Assembly: GCF_009711135.1 (NCBI RefSeq)
Contig: NZ_WMIC01000006.1
Coordinates: 186,001 to 250,000, forward strand
Length of the DNA stretch: 64,000 nucleotides
Direction of reading: 5' to 3'
Source of the DNA: Flavobacterium sp. LC2016-01
GTDB lineage: Bacteria; Bacteroidota; Bacteroidia; Flavobacteriales; Flavobacteriaceae
Shown here one piece after another: positions 25,923-35,221 of the stretch (its first letter is position 1; each line of letters opens with the position of its first letter). The translations under genes and the position numbers were made by a program. The notes under the pieces are model-generated. The model ran no database searches. It was not told the DNA's origin and saw only the letters and a program-made list of their open reading frames with translations.

Positions 25923-26966
25923 ATGAAATTTACAGCAGAACAAATAGCAGGAATTTTAGAAGGAGAAGTTGTTGGGAATCCCAATGCAGAAGTTTCTCGG
26001 CTATCTAAAATAGAAGAAGGCGAAGAAGGATCGCTTACTTTTTTGGCTAACCCTAAGTATGTCAACTATATATATACTACAAAAGCGACAGTAACAATTG
26101 TTAACGACAGCTTTGTTCCAGAACAGGATATCACTACAACTTTAATAAAAGTTGAAGATGCTTACGCAGCTTTTTCTAAACTTTTGCATTTCTACAATCA
26201 GGTAAAATTAAATAAAACCGGAATTGAAGCGCAGTCTTTTATATCAGAAGGGACAAAATATGGAGAGAATTTATATTTAGGAAGCTTTAGTTATATAGGA
26301 CAAAATGTAGTTTTAGGAAATAATGTTAAAATTTATCCAAACAGTTTTATTGGAGACAATGTGACAATTGGTGATAACGTTTTTGTTTTTGCAGGTGCAA
26401 AAATTTATTCTGAAACTATAATTGGAAACAATTGTACGATTCATTCAGGAACTATTATTGGAGCTGACGGTTTTGGTTTTGTGCCAAATGAAGAAGGAGT
26501 ATATAGTAAAGTACCACAAATAGGTAATGTTATCATTGAAGATAATGTTGATATTGGTGCAAATACAACAATTGACAGAGCAACTCTTGGTTCTACGATT
26601 ATCAGACAAGGAGTTAAGTTAGACAATCAAATTCAGATCGCTCATAATGTTGAAATTGGGAAAAACACAGTAATTGCTGCTCAAAGCGGTGTTGCTGGTT
26701 CTACTAAAATTGGAGAAAGCTGTATGATTGGCGGGCAGGTTGGTATCGCAGGCCATTTAATTATAGGGAATAATGTTAGACTTCAGGCGCAGTCTGGTGT
26801 TGCAAGAAACATTAAAGATGATGAAATTTTACAAGGTTCACCATCACTTGGATATAGTGATTTTAATAAATCATATGTTCACTTTAAAAACTTCCCTAAA
26901 ATTGTTGCCGAAGTTGAAGAATTAAAAAAACAAATAATAAACCCAAAAAATGGAAATAATGGTTAA
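25923..26966 (+). CDS. lpxD: UDP-3-O-acylglucosamine N-acyltransferase LpxD
   Basis: 347 aa. N-terminal uridine-binding domain ([26 protein letters not shown]), then a left-handed beta-helix of hexapeptide repeats ([11 protein letters not shown] and similar) with the catalytic His region [21 protein letters not shown]-terminal helix. It adds the second 3-hydroxyacyl chain in lipid A synthesis from acyl-ACP, in the cytoplasm. Followed by lpxC/fabZ with an 8-nt overlap. A second, shorter LpxD-like gene lies at 30003. Confidence 0.94.
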   Translation: MKFTAEQIAGILEGEVVGNPNAEVSRLSKIEEGEEGSLTFLANPKYVNYIYTTKATVTIVNDSFVPEQDITTTLIKVEDAYAAFSKLLHFYNQVKLNKTGIEAQSFISEGTKYGENLYLGSFSYIGQNVVLGNNVKIYPNSFIGDNVTIGDNVFVFAGAKIYSETIIGNNCTIHSGTIIGADGFGFVPNEEGVYSKVPQIGNVIIEDNVDIGANTTIDRATLGSTIIRQGVKLDNQIQIAHNVEIGKNTVIAAQSGVAGSTKIGESCMIGGQVGIAGHLIIGNNVRLQAQSGVARNIKDDEILQGSPSLGYSDFNKSYVHFKNFPKIVAEVEELKKQIINPKNGNNG

Positions 26967-28347
26967 ACAGAAGACCATCAAAAATGAAATTTCACTAACA
27001 GGCGTAGGATTACACACTGGAAAAGAAGTTACAATGACTTTTAAACCGGCTCCTATTAATAATGGTTTCACTTTTGTTAGAGTAGATTTGCAAGGTCAGC
27101 CAATTATTGAGGCTGATGCTAATTATGTTGTTAACACGCAAAGAGGTACTAATTTAGAAAAATTAGGTGTAAAAATACAAACTCCAGAACATGTTTTAGC
27201 AGCAGTAGTTGGGTGCGATTTGGATAATATTATTATTGAATTAGATGCATCTGAACTTCCAATTATGGATGGTTCATCAAAATATTTTGTTGAAGCAATT
27301 GAAAAGGCAGGAATAGAAGAACAAGACGCAAGCCGTAATGTTTATGTGGTAAAAGAAGTGATTTCATTTACTGACGAAGCAACAGGAAGCGAAATCCTTG
27401 TGATGCCTAGTGACGACTACCAAGTTACAGCAATGGTAGATTTTGGCACAAAAGTTTTAGGTACGCAAAATGCTACACTTAAAAGTATTTCCGATTTTAA
27501 AACTGAAATCGCAAGTTCAAGAACTTTCAGTTTCTTGCATGAATTAGAGTCTCTATTAGAAAACGGACTTATTAAAGGTGGTGATTTAAATAACGCCATT
27601 GTTTATGTAGACAAAGAGATTTCTGAGGCAACTATGGAAAATTTAAAGAAAGCCTTTGGTAAAGATGAAATTTCTGTAAAACCAAACGGAGTTTTAGACA
27701 ATCTTACTTTGCATTATCCAAACGAAGCTGCAAGACACAAATTACTTGATGTTATTGGAGATTTGTCTTTAATTGGAGTTCGTATTCAAGGAAAAATTAT
27801 TGCAAATAAGCCAGGTCATTTTGTAAACACTCAGTTTGCTAAAAAATTGGCTAAAATTATCAAAATAGAACAGAGAAATCACGTTCCAGTTTATGATTTA
27901 AATCAAGAGCCATTGATGGATATTCATAAAATTATGGCAATGTTGCCTCACAGACCTCCATTTTTGTTGATTGACAGAATTATCGAAATGTCTGATCGTC
28001 ATGTTGTTGGTTTGAAAAATGTTACTATGAATGAAAATTTCTTTGTAGGACACTTTCCAGAAGCACCAGTTATGCCAGGAGTTTTAATTGTTGAAGCTAT
28101 GGCACAGACAGGAGGGATTTTGGTTTTAAGCACGGTTCCAGATCCTGAAAATTATTTAACATATTTCATGAAAATTGACAATGTTAAGTTCAAACATAAA
28201 GTATTGCCTGGTGATACCTTAATTTTCAAATGCGAATTGATTTCTCCTATTAGAAGAGGAATCTGCCACATGCAGGCAAATGCTTATGCAAACGGAAAAT
28301 TAGTTACTGAGGCAGAATTAATGGCACAAATCGCAAGAAAACAATAA
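26959..28347 (+). CDS. lpxC/fabZ: Bifunctional LpxC deacetylase / FabZ dehydratase
   Basis: 462 aa from the ATG at 26959; an ATG at 26950 is also in frame, so the start is uncertain by three codons. Residues about 1-310 are LpxC ([31 protein letters not shown] and the late [14 protein letters not shown] zinc-site region). About 320-462 is FabZ ([33 protein letters not shown]). It joins the committed lipid A step to the 3-hydroxyacyl-ACP dehydratase, which competes for the same substrate. The fusion is common in Bacteroidota. Confidence 0.95.
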   Translation: MVKQKTIKNEISLTGVGLHTGKEVTMTFKPAPINNGFTFVRVDLQGQPIIEADANYVVNTQRGTNLEKLGVKIQTPEHVLAAVVGCDLDNIIIELDASELPIMDGSSKYFVEAIEKAGIEEQDASRNVYVVKEVISFTDEATGSEILVMPSDDYQVTAMVDFGTKVLGTQNATLKSISDFKTEIASSRTFSFLHELESLLENGLIKGGDLNNAIVYVDKEISEATMENLKKAFGKDEISVKPNGVLDNLTLHYPNEAARHKLLDVIGDLSLIGVRIQGKIIANKPGHFVNTQFAKKLAKIIKIEQRNHVPVYDLNQEPLMDIHKIMAMLPHRPPFLLIDRIIEMSDRHVVGLKNVTMNENFFVGHFPEAPVMPGVLIVEAMAQTGGILVLSTVPDPENYLTYFMKIDNVKFKHKVLPGDTLIFKCELISPIRRGICHMQANAYANGKLVTEAELMAQIARKQ

Positions 28348-28365
28348 TTAATCAAATTTATTGTT

Positions 28366-28373
28366 TAGGTTTG
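28366..28373 (+). promoter_or_regulatory. Putative -7 box TAGGTTTG of lpxA
   Basis: Exact TAnnTTTG match in the 72-nt gap, 46 nt before the lpxA ATG. It suggests internal initiation within the lpx run. Confidence 0.45.
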
Positions 28374-28419
28374 TTGCCCTCAAATTAGACTATTTTAATT
28401 TAAAATATAAAACTTACAG

Positions 28420-29205
28420 ATGAATCAACCATTAGCATATGTTCATCCTGGCGCTAAAATCGCTAAAAACGTTGTAATTGAGCCTTTTACAACAATTCAC
28501 AATAATGTTGTTATTGGTGATGGTACTTGGATTGGTTCAAATGTGACCATCATGGAAGGTGCGCGTATTGGAAAAAATTGTAATATTTTTCCAGGAGCTG
28601 TAATTTCTGCGGTGCCACAAGATTTAAAATTTGGAGGAGAAGATTCTCTTGCTATTATTGGAGATAATTGTACTATTAGAGAATGTGTAACTATTAATAG
28701 AGGTACAGTTGCATCTGGACAGACTATTCTTGGAAACAATTGTCTAGTAATGGCTTATGCTCACATTGCACACGACTGCGAAATTGGAAATAACGCTATT
28801 ATTGTAAATGGTGTAGCATTAGCAGGTCACGTAGTTGTTGGAAATCATGCAGTTATCGGTGGTTTAGCAGCGATTCACCAATTTATTCATATTGGAGATC
28901 ACGCTATGATTTCAGGTGGATCTTTGGTTAGAAAAGACGTTCCGCCTTATACAAAAGCAGCGAAAGAGCCTTTGTCATACGTTGGAATCAATTCAGTTGG
29001 TTTAAGAAGAAGAGGTTTTAGTACTGAAAAAATTAGAGAAATTCAGGAAATCTACAGAATTTTATACCAAAAAAATTACAATACAACTCAAGCTTTAAGT
29101 ATTATTGAAGCTGAAATGGAAGCGACTCCTGAGAGAGATGAAATTCTGGATTTTATCAGAAATTCATCACGAGGAATTATGAAAGGTTATTCAGGAAATT
29201 ATTAA
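28420..29205 (+). CDS. lpxA: UDP-N-acetylglucosamine acyltransferase LpxA
   Basis: 261 aa, standard length. Starts YVHPGAKIAKNVVIEPF with many hexapeptide turns. The catalytic His is in VMAYAHIAHDCEIGNNAI, and the C-terminal helical acyl-carrier region follows GINSVGLRRRGFS. It catalyses the first acylation of UDP-GlcNAc in lipid A synthesis. The GAVISAVPQDLKFGGE block supports LpxA over other hexapeptide enzymes. Confidence 0.95.
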   Translation: MNQPLAYVHPGAKIAKNVVIEPFTTIHNNVVIGDGTWIGSNVTIMEGARIGKNCNIFPGAVISAVPQDLKFGGEDSLAIIGDNCTIRECVTINRGTVASGQTILGNNCLVMAYAHIAHDCEIGNNAIIVNGVALAGHVVVGNHAVIGGLAAIHQFIHIGDHAMISGGSLVRKDVPPYTKAAKEPLSYVGINSVGLRRRGFSTEKIREIQEIYRILYQKNYNTTQALSIIEAEMEATPERDEILDFIRNSSRGIMKGYSGNY

Positions 29206-29210
29206 AATAC

Positions 29211-29275
29211 CGTTTAACTGTTTATTTGTTTAATCGTTTGATCGAATAAACAATTAAACGAATAAACGATTCAAC
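29211..29275. repeat. Inverted-repeat spacer before efp
   Basis: TTTATTTGTTTAATCGTTT is followed by AAACAATTAAACGAATAAACG, the two halves being largely complementary, so a long imperfect hairpin can form in the lpxA-efp gap. Confidence 0.55.
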
Positions 29276-29299
29276 AAAAATTAAATAAAACAAACAAAA

Positions 29300-29866
29300 A
29301 TGGCATCTACATCAGATATTAGAAACGGATTATGTATTAAATTCAATCACGATATTTATAAAATCGTTGAATTTCTTCACGTAAAACCTGGAAAAGGTCC
29401 TGCTTTCGTAAGAACAAAATTAAGAAGTTTAACTACAGGAAGAGTATTAGATAATACGTTTTCAGCAGGTCATAAAATTGACGTTATTCGTGTAGAAACA
29501 CATAATTATCAGTTTTTATATGCTGAAGGAGATGAATTTCATTTTATGAATACAGAATCTTTTGAGCAGATTTCTTTGAATAAAAATATCTTGGACGCTC
29601 CAGGATTATTGAAAGAAGGAACAAGTGTAATGGTTCAGGTAAATACTGAAACTGATTTGCCTTTATCAGTAGATATGCCATCTTCAGTAATTCTTGAAGT
29701 TACATACGCTGAGCCAGGAGTAAAAGGAAATACAGCTACAAATGCTACAAAAAATGCAACAGTAGAAACTGGAGCATCGGTAAACGTTCCTTTATTCATC
29801 AACGAAGGTGATAAAATTAAAATTGATACAGCTTCAGGTTCTTACATGGAGCGTGTAAAAGAGTAG
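29300..29866 (+). CDS. efp: Translation elongation factor P
   Basis: 188 aa. The loop HVKPGKGPAFVRTKLRSL puts the potentially modified Lys at position 32. IKIDTASGSYMERVKE is the usual C-terminus. EF-P relieves ribosome stalling at polyproline. I see no epmA/epmB or other modification gene in the window. Standard length and start. Confidence 0.96.
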   Translation: MASTSDIRNGLCIKFNHDIYKIVEFLHVKPGKGPAFVRTKLRSLTTGRVLDNTFSAGHKIDVIRVETHNYQFLYAEGDEFHFMNTESFEQISLNKNILDAPGLLKEGTSVMVQVNTETDLPLSVDMPSSVILEVTYAEPGVKGNTATNATKNATVETGASVNVPLFINEGDKIKIDTASGSYMERVKE

Positions 29867-29879
29867 TTTATTGATTAAG

Positions 29880-30000
29880 ATAATTTGTCAATGAGTCAAT
29901 TAGATAATTTTTGAATAGGCATATTTTTGAACATTCATTTTCTAATTGACTCATTTTCTGATTGACACGTTTTCTAATTGACAAATTTTCTAATTATAAC
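29880..30000. repeat. AATTGAC/TAATTGACA spacer with inverted halves (family D)
   Basis: Repeated TTTTCTAATTGAC-like units follow a complementary GTCAATGAGTCAATTAGATAA start. The same words recur in the hisA-hisF gap (63000-63070). Confidence 0.6.
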
Positions 30001-30002
30001 AT

Positions 30003-30932
30003 ATGAAATTTCCAAAGATTCATTCTTTACAAGAAATTGCAGATTTGCTTAACTGCGAATTTATAGGCGATAAAAACTTTGAGGTTTTAGGCATGAATGA
30101 AATTCATGTTGTAGAACCCGGTGATATTGTTTTTGTTGACCATCCTAAATATTATGACAAAGCTTTACAGTCTGCAGCAACTATTGTTTTGATCAATAAA
30201 AAAGTTGACTGCCCAGAAGGTAAAGCACTTTTAATTTCTGATGATCCTTTCAGAGATTTTAATACCTTAACCAAGCATTTTAAGCCTTTTCAATTTGCAA
30301 ATGTGTCAATTTCATCTTCTGCAGAAATTGGAGAAGGTACATTAATACAGCCTAACAGCTTTATAGGCAACCATGTGAAAATTGGTAAAAACTGTCTGAT
30401 ACATTCAAATGTTTCTATTTACGATCATACTGTAATTGGAGATAATGTAATTATTCATGCCGGAACGATTTTAGGTGCAGACGCATTTTATTATAAAAAA
30501 CGTCCGGATGGTTTTGATCAGTTAATTTCTGGTGGAAGAGTTGTTATTGAAGACAATGTTGGAATTGGTGCTCTTTGTACAATTGACAAAGGAGTGACCG
30601 GCGACACTACAATTGGTGAAGGAACTAAGTTGGACAATCAGGTTCATGTTGGACATGATACAGTGATCGGAAAAAAATGTTTAATTGCATCGCAGACCGG
30701 AATTGCAGGCTGTGTGGTTATTGAAGATGAAGTAACGATCTGGGGACAGGTAGGTACGACCAGTGGCATCACAATAGGAGCCAAGGCTGTTATTATGGGA
30801 CAGACTGGCGTTACTAAATCGGTTGAAGGAGGAAAATCATATTTTGGAACTCCAATCGAAGAATCAAGAGAAAAGTTGAAACAATTGGCTAATATCAAAA
30901 AGATTCCTGAAATTCTAAATAAATTGAAATAA
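30003..30932 (+). CDS. LpxD-like UDP-3-O-acylglucosamine N-acyltransferase paralogue
   Basis: 309 aa. It starts FPKIHSLQEIADLLNCEF and keeps the uridine-domain signature (IVFVDHPKYYDKAL) and a beta-helix with HVGHDTVIGKKCLIASQTG, the counterpart of the LpxD His region. About 38 residues shorter than the lpxD product and missing its C-terminal helix extension. It could acylate another nucleotide sugar or be an accessory LpxD. The downstream NTF2-like gene begins 1 nt after its stop, so the two are cotranscribed. Confidence 0.8.
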   Translation: MKFPKIHSLQEIADLLNCEFIGDKNFEVLGMNEIHVVEPGDIVFVDHPKYYDKALQSAATIVLINKKVDCPEGKALLISDDPFRDFNTLTKHFKPFQFANVSISSSAEIGEGTLIQPNSFIGNHVKIGKNCLIHSNVSIYDHTVIGDNVIIHAGTILGADAFYYKKRPDGFDQLISGGRVVIEDNVGIGALCTIDKGVTGDTTIGEGTKLDNQVHVGHDTVIGKKCLIASQTGIAGCVVIEDEVTIWGQVGTTSGITIGAKAVIMGQTGVTKSVEGGKSYFGTPIEESREKLKQLANIKKIPEILNKLK

Positions 30933-30933
30933 T

Positions 30934-31296
30934 ATGTCTATTAAAGAATTTGTTCAAAAATTTTATAAGTCAGATGCCTTAATTGATAGCGAGATCATGA
31001 AAATTTATTTGCATCCTGATGTAAAATTAGATTGGAACAGTACCAAAGGATTAATCGAAATGGATTATGATTCGATGCTCGCAATGGCTAATGAACTCAG
31101 TCGCGCGTATGTGCGTTCGAAGGTTAGAATTAGTCATATTATTGCCGAAGACGACTTGGTTTCAATACGTTATTCTCATTTTGTGAAAACGATTGAAAAC
31201 CCGAGAGAAGAGATGTTATTGGCTCATTTTTCTACAATATGGCAAATTAAGGATGATAAATTGTACCGCGGTTATCAAATGAGTCAATTTTCTTAA
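30934..31296 (+). CDS. NTF2/SnoaL-like domain protein
   Basis: 120 aa; the start lies 1 nt after the LpxD paralogue stop. VKLDWNSTKGLIEMDYDSML and VRISHIIAEDDLVSIRYSHFV fit the cone-shaped NTF2-like fold with its central pocket. No catalytic residues can be assigned. Its fixed position next to lipid A and sucD genes is known in Bacteroidota, but its role is not. Confidence 0.75.
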   Translation: MSIKEFVQKFYKSDALIDSEIMKIYLHPDVKLDWNSTKGLIEMDYDSMLAMANELSRAYVRSKVRISHIIAEDDLVSIRYSHFVKTIENPREEMLLAHFSTIWQIKDDKLYRGYQMSQFS

Positions 31297-31337
31297 TTTT
31301 TTTGAAGACAAAAAGATTAAAATACATTACAAAACCT

Positions 31338-31345
31338 TACTTTTG
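31338..31345 (+). promoter_or_regulatory. Putative -7 box TACTTTTG of sucD
   Basis: Exact TAnnTTTG match, 35 nt before the sucD ATG. Confidence 0.5.
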
Positions 31346-31380
31346 CATCACAATTTTAAAAACTACATAAAATATATATC

Positions 31381-32253
31381 ATGAGTGTTTTAGTTAATAA
31401 AGATTCCAAAATAATTGTTCAAGGATTTACAGGAAGCGAAGGAACTTTCCACGCTTCTCAAATGATTGAGTACGGTACTAATGTTGTTGGTGGTGTTACT
31501 CCAGGAAAAGGAGGAACTAGCCATTTAGATCGTCCGGTTTTTAACACAGTAAAAGATGCTGTTGATCAAGCTGGAGCTGATACATCTATCATTTTTGTAC
31601 CACCAGCTTTTGCTGCTGATGCAATTATGGAAGCTGCTGATGCTGGAATTAAAGTAATTATTGCTATTACAGAAGGAATTCCTGTAGCAGATATGATTAA
31701 AGCAAATAATTATGTTAAAGAAAGAAATTCTAGATTAATTGGACCAAACTGTCCTGGAATTATTACTCCAGGTGAAGCTAAAGTTGGTATTATGCCAGGT
31801 TTCGTTTTCAAAAAAGGAACAGTTGGTATCGTTTCTAAATCAGGAACTTTAACTTACGAAGCTGCTGACCAAGTTGTAAAACAAGGTTTAGGAATCACTA
31901 CAGCTATTGGAATTGGTGGAGATCCAATCATTGGAACTACAACTAAAGAAGCTGTTGAATTATTAATGAACGATCCAGAAACTGAAATTATCATCATGAT
32001 TGGTGAAATTGGAGGTCAATTAGAAGCTGATGCAGCTAAATGGGTTAGAGCTGATGGTAACCGTAAACCAGTTGTTGGTTTTATCGCTGGAGAAACTGCT
32101 CCTGCTGGTAGAACAATGGGTCACGCTGGTGCTATTGTTGGTGGTTCTGACGATACTGCAGCTGCTAAAAAACAAATTATGAGAGACAACGGAATTCACG
32201 TTGTTGATTCACCAGCTGAAATTGGTAAAAAAGTAAAAGAAGTACTTGGATAA
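31381..32253 (+). CDS. sucD: Succinate-CoA ligase, alpha subunit
   Basis: 290 aa. [20 protein letters not shown] carries the CoA-binding Rossmann motif, [11 protein letters not shown] the substrate region, and [14 protein letters not shown] the phosphohistidine loop. It converts succinyl-CoA to succinate with nucleotide triphosphate formation in the TCA cycle. The beta subunit gene sucC is not adjacent, which is normal for Bacteroidota. It is followed by a strong terminator. Codon use looks like that of a highly expressed gene. Confidence 0.96.
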   Translation: MSVLVNKDSKIIVQGFTGSEGTFHASQMIEYGTNVVGGVTPGKGGTSHLDRPVFNTVKDAVDQAGADTSIIFVPPAFAADAIMEAADAGIKVIIAITEGIPVADMIKANNYVKERNSRLIGPNCPGIITPGEAKVGIMPGFVFKKGTVGIVSKSGTLTYEAADQVVKQGLGITTAIGIGGDPIIGTTTKEAVELLMNDPETEIIIMIGEIGGQLEADAAKWVRADGNRKPVVGFIAGETAPAGRTMGHAGAIVGGSDDTAAAKKQIMRDNGIHVVDSPAEIGKKVKEVLG

Positions 32254-32280
32254 TCTCCAAATAGTAAAATAATAAATTCC

Positions 32281-32313
32281 AAAAAAGTCTCAATATTTTG
32301 TTGAGACTTTTTT
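32281..32313 (+). terminator. Rho-independent terminator of sucD
   Basis: AAAAAAGTCTCAA (32281-32293), 7-nt loop, TTGAGACTTTTTT: perfect stem with T-tract. Confidence 0.88.
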
Positions 32314-32346
32314 ACATTTTTGGAATATTAAGGAAGATGAAAAAAA

Positions 32347-32386
32347 CTTAGCGACTTAGCACCTTAGTATCTCAGAAGCTAAAACA
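32347..32386 (+). repeat. Period-8 degenerate tandem repeat (family B, copy 2)
   Basis: CTTAGCGA, CTTAGCAC, CTTAGTAT, CTCAGAAG, CTAAAACA: the same 8-bp period and words as 7101-7140, ending 7 nt before the ATG at 32394. Confidence 0.7.
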
Positions 32387-32393
32387 AAATTAT

Positions 32394-32822
32394 ATGTATA
32401 AAGAATTAGAAAAGTTTAAAGCAAGCAACAGTTTTGCTTTTACTATTGAAGACAGTTTAGAAGAAGTTTGCAATGCACCGGAAGGAAGCGCTGGGATTTT
32501 TGTAGTCTATGCTGTTGAAGGAGGAGAGAAGGAGCTTATTATGGTAGGTTCTACAGGAACAGTTCAGAATGACGGAACTTTAAAAAGCAAAAATGGTGGT
32601 CTTTACGATAAGATTGTTAACGGACACCAATTTGCTAAAACTGGAAGAAAATATTCTTGGCCAGCTCAAATGAAATTAGAGGGCATTTCTGTACTTGAAG
32701 TAGTTTGGTACGAAACTTTCAATGCTGATGTGAAAGCAATTCCAACAGCTGTTGAAGGTTTGGTTTTGCAGAATTTCTTAGATGAAAATGCTAAATTGCC
32801 AAGATGGAATGTAGCTTTCTAA
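32394..32822 (+). CDS. Unknown protein with possible degenerate GIY-YIG-like fold
   Basis: 142 aa. GIFVVYAVEGGEKELIMVGSTG and GLYDKIVNGHQF recall the GIY and YIG strands of GIY-YIG nuclease domains, where typical text is GVYVIY..ELIYVGSTG. The catalytic Arg is not obvious and the rest (ADVKAIPTAVEGLVLQNFLDE) is family-specific. It may be a non-catalytic relative, or the similarity may be chance. It sits between two terminators as a single gene. Confidence 0.5.
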   Translation: MYKELEKFKASNSFAFTIEDSLEEVCNAPEGSAGIFVVYAVEGGEKELIMVGSTGTVQNDGTLKSKNGGLYDKIVNGHQFAKTGRKYSWPAQMKLEGISVLEVVWYETFNADVKAIPTAVEGLVLQNFLDENAKLPRWNVAF

Positions 32823-32848
32823 GAAAGAAATATTGATAAAATATATCG

Positions 32849-32878
32849 AAGCCTTACTTAAATAGTAAGGCTTTTTTG
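32849..32878 (+). terminator. Rho-independent terminator
   Basis: AAGCCTTACT, 5-nt loop, AGTAAGGCTT, then T6: a 10-bp perfect stem 26 nt after the stop at 32822. Confidence 0.88.
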
Positions 32879-33028
32879 TTTTTTATAGATTATGGAGATT
32901 CATTTTGATGTAGAATCTTTGGAACACATTTTTTCAAAATTAAAGTTGTTATTGACTTGCTTATAATTCATATGTAATCGATTGCGTTAAGTTTATTATT
33001 AAAAAAATGTCTCTTTTATGTAAAAAAA

Positions 33029-33059
33029 TTGTTTTTACAAGATCGCTTTTATATATTTA
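33029..33059 (+). promoter_or_regulatory. Putative promoter of the sigma-factor gene
   Basis: TTG (33029-33031), 20-nt spacer, TATATTTA (33052-33059), a 7/8 match to TAnnTTTG. It lies in the 327-bp gap 32823-33149, whose remaining content is the terminator at its left end and plain AT-rich DNA. Confidence 0.4.
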
Positions 33060-33149
33060 TCGCACAATATGAAAGGATAATGTTAAAAAAAATACAATCC
33101 TTACATTAAATAAATCTCAATATAAGAGAATCTTGTCCCCAAAAATACC

Positions 33150-33764
33150 ATGAAGAGTTCGACTTTACTATTTAATGTTGTTGATGATAATACGCTTTGG
33201 AATAAATTGAAAGATGGTGATGAACAATCATTTTCAATGTTATTCGAGAGATATTATGCCGATTTAGTACGATATGGAAATTCGCTTTCTCCATTTGAAG
33301 AAAAAGTTCAAGATTGCATTCAGGATGTTTTTACAGATGTTTGGATTTACAGAAGTTCTTTGCAGTCCTCAGTTGTTGTAAAAGCTTATTTGTTGTCAAG
33401 CGTACGTAAACGAATTGCACGTTTGCACGAACGGGATCATATTTTTCGAAAAACTGCCAGTACAGATTCAATTGCTTTTCTTCTTGAATTTTCAGTTGAT
33501 CATGAGCTTTTAGACGAAGCGGATGATGATGCCAAAGGAAAAATAATTCATTTGAATAAACTGCTGAATGATTTGCCATCCAGACAAAAGGAAGCCTTAT
33601 ATCTTCGTTATCATCAAGGTCTTAGCGTAGAGCAGATTGCCGAAATGCTTGACGTGAATTATCAGTCAGCCAGTAATTTGCTGCACCGTGGATTAATGAC
33701 GCTTCGCAGAGAATGGAAAGGCAGTTTTTCCTTATTTCTTCTGCTATCCGCAAGCAGTTTTTAA
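33150..33764 (+). CDS. ECF RNA polymerase sigma factor (FecI-like)
   Basis: 204 aa. Region 2 is GDEQSFSMLFERYYADLVRYGNSL, with DCIQDVFTDVW for promoter melting. Region 4 is LPSRQKEALYLRYHQGLSVEQIAEML with an HTH. Followed 89 nt later by a FecR-type anti-sigma gene and then by SusC. The standard model is that the outer-membrane receptor signals through its N-terminal STN domain to FecR, which frees this sigma factor to transcribe the import genes. Its target promoter sequence was not identified. Confidence 0.92.
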   Translation: MKSSTLLFNVVDDNTLWNKLKDGDEQSFSMLFERYYADLVRYGNSLSPFEEKVQDCIQDVFTDVWIYRSSLQSSVVVKAYLLSSVRKRIARLHERDHIFRKTASTDSIAFLLEFSVDHELLDEADDDAKGKIIHLNKLLNDLPSRQKEALYLRYHQGLSVEQIAEMLDVNYQSASNLLHRGLMTLRREWKGSFSLFLLLSASSF

Positions 33765-33853
33765 TTTTATTTCAAAAAAAATAAAAAAAATCATAATTTA
33801 GTGAGTATATAATAAGAGTGCTGTCCTCTATGTTTTTGTAACCTTATTTTTAG

Positions 33854-34966
33854 ATGCAAAAACGTAACACATATACTCAAATTGAAGACTTCTTGTCTGA
33901 CGAATCATTCCAGTCATGGGTTTTGCTTAAAGCTGATCAAGACGGCTGGGAAGAGTGGACTTTAGAGAGCCGTCATCGTGCAAAACTTGTTCAGGATGCG
34001 AGACATTTGCTTTTAGCAATGAAAGTTCCAGAATCGAATTTATCGAAATCTGATATTCACAAAGCACTTCAAAATACTTGGCGTAAAATAGAAGAAAAGG
34101 AAAATCAAATTCTTTTTGGTAAAAATGCCGGCACAAAGTTTTTCAAAAACTACTTTTTTACTGGAATTGCAGCAAGTTTGTTTTTTTGCCTGCTGTCAGT
34201 CTGGTATTATAAAAATTATTATCCCGCTGATAATATTGTTACCTATAAAGAACTGATAGCTGAAAATAGTGAAGGATTGGTTGAACAGACAAACAATTCC
34301 AGCAATCCGCAAATTATTACACTGTCAGACGGCAGTTCTGTTTTATTACAGCCAAATAGTAAATTAAGTTACCCTAAAATCTTTACCGGGAACGAAAGAA
34401 AGGTGTATTTATCCGGCGAAGGTTTCTTTGAAATTAGTAAAAATCCTAAAAAGCCTTTTTTCGTTTACGCTAATGAGATTGTTACAAAGGTAGTTGGGAC
34501 TAGTTTTAGAGTTAAAGCTTATTCTGATCAGCCTGATGTTGAAGTTCTTGTTCGCACCGGTAAAGTTAAGGTAAAGTCAAATGATCTGGTTTCGAAATCA
34601 GATCATCAGGAAGTGATACTTCTTCCTAATCAGGCACTTCGTTTTTTCAGAAGCGATTTAAAATTCAATAAAATCACAAATATTACTAAGGACAAAGCAT
34701 TAGTACAGAGCGTGGGGAATATTGAGCAGTTAAGTTTTGAGTTTAGCGATATTCCGGTCTCTCAAATCTTCGAAACGATTGAACAGGCGTATCAGGTTAA
34801 GATCGATTATCCTAAAAATAAATTAAAAGACTGCCATTTGACCACTTCGCTCAGTGATCAGCCTTTGCCTGAAAAATTAAAAATTGTCTGTAAAAGTATC
34901 AGTGCCGAAACCAATTTTGAAATGAATGGAAATCAGGTTATTATAACATCTGAAGGGTGTAATTAA
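33854..34966 (+). CDS. FecR family anti-sigma factor (DUF4974 C-terminus)
   Basis: 370 aa. A cytoplasmic N-terminal part (about 1-95) binds sigma. One membrane helix (YFFTGIAASLFFCLLSVWYY). The periplasmic FecR core runs IITLSDGSSVLLQPNSKLSYP through VVGTSFRVKAY and LLPNQALRFFR. C-terminal DUF4974 domain (LSFEFSDIPVSQIFETIEQAYQ). It holds the ECF sigma until the SusC STN domain signals. Order and spacing fit a cell-surface signalling unit. Confidence 0.92.
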   Translation: MQKRNTYTQIEDFLSDESFQSWVLLKADQDGWEEWTLESRHRAKLVQDARHLLLAMKVPESNLSKSDIHKALQNTWRKIEEKENQILFGKNAGTKFFKNYFFTGIAASLFFCLLSVWYYKNYYPADNIVTYKELIAENSEGLVEQTNNSSNPQIITLSDGSSVLLQPNSKLSYPKIFTGNERKVYLSGEGFFEISKNPKKPFFVYANEIVTKVVGTSFRVKAYSDQPDVEVLVRTGKVKVKSNDLVSKSDHQEVILLPNQALRFFRSDLKFNKITNITKDKALVQSVGNIEQLSFEFSDIPVSQIFETIEQAYQVKIDYPKNKLKDCHLTTSLSDQPLPEKLKIVCKSISAETNFEMNGNQVIITSEGCN

Positions 34967-35221
34967 TTCAATATTTTATAACTGTAATTATAAAGTGTTT
35001 TTGACTTTCATTCTTAAAATAAAACTAAAAAACCAAAGCTAAAAATTAACCAAAACCAAACTAATAGTATAAGCCTATGTAAAATAAAAATGCATAAAAA
35101 AAGTGCCGAAATGCTGTAACATTATCGACACTTATTAGATTGAATTTCTCTCTGTAAAGAGCAATTCAGTTCGTTTCTTAAAATACACGCGAATCAGTAT
35201 TAATCAAAACAAACCAAAATT
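34967..35221. other. 255-bp leader region upstream of susC
   Basis: AT-rich with no ORF. An imperfect hairpin (AAGTG-C-CGA at 35101 with TCG-A-CACTT near 35130) lies about 90 nt before the SusC start. It might be where the ECF sigma promoter lies; no consensus is known to me for testing. Confidence 0.4.

Noticed and set aside
33001-33149. tRNA or riboswitch in the gap before the sigma factor gene
   Set aside because: No cloverleaf, no conserved riboswitch core; only an AT-rich promoter-like stretch.
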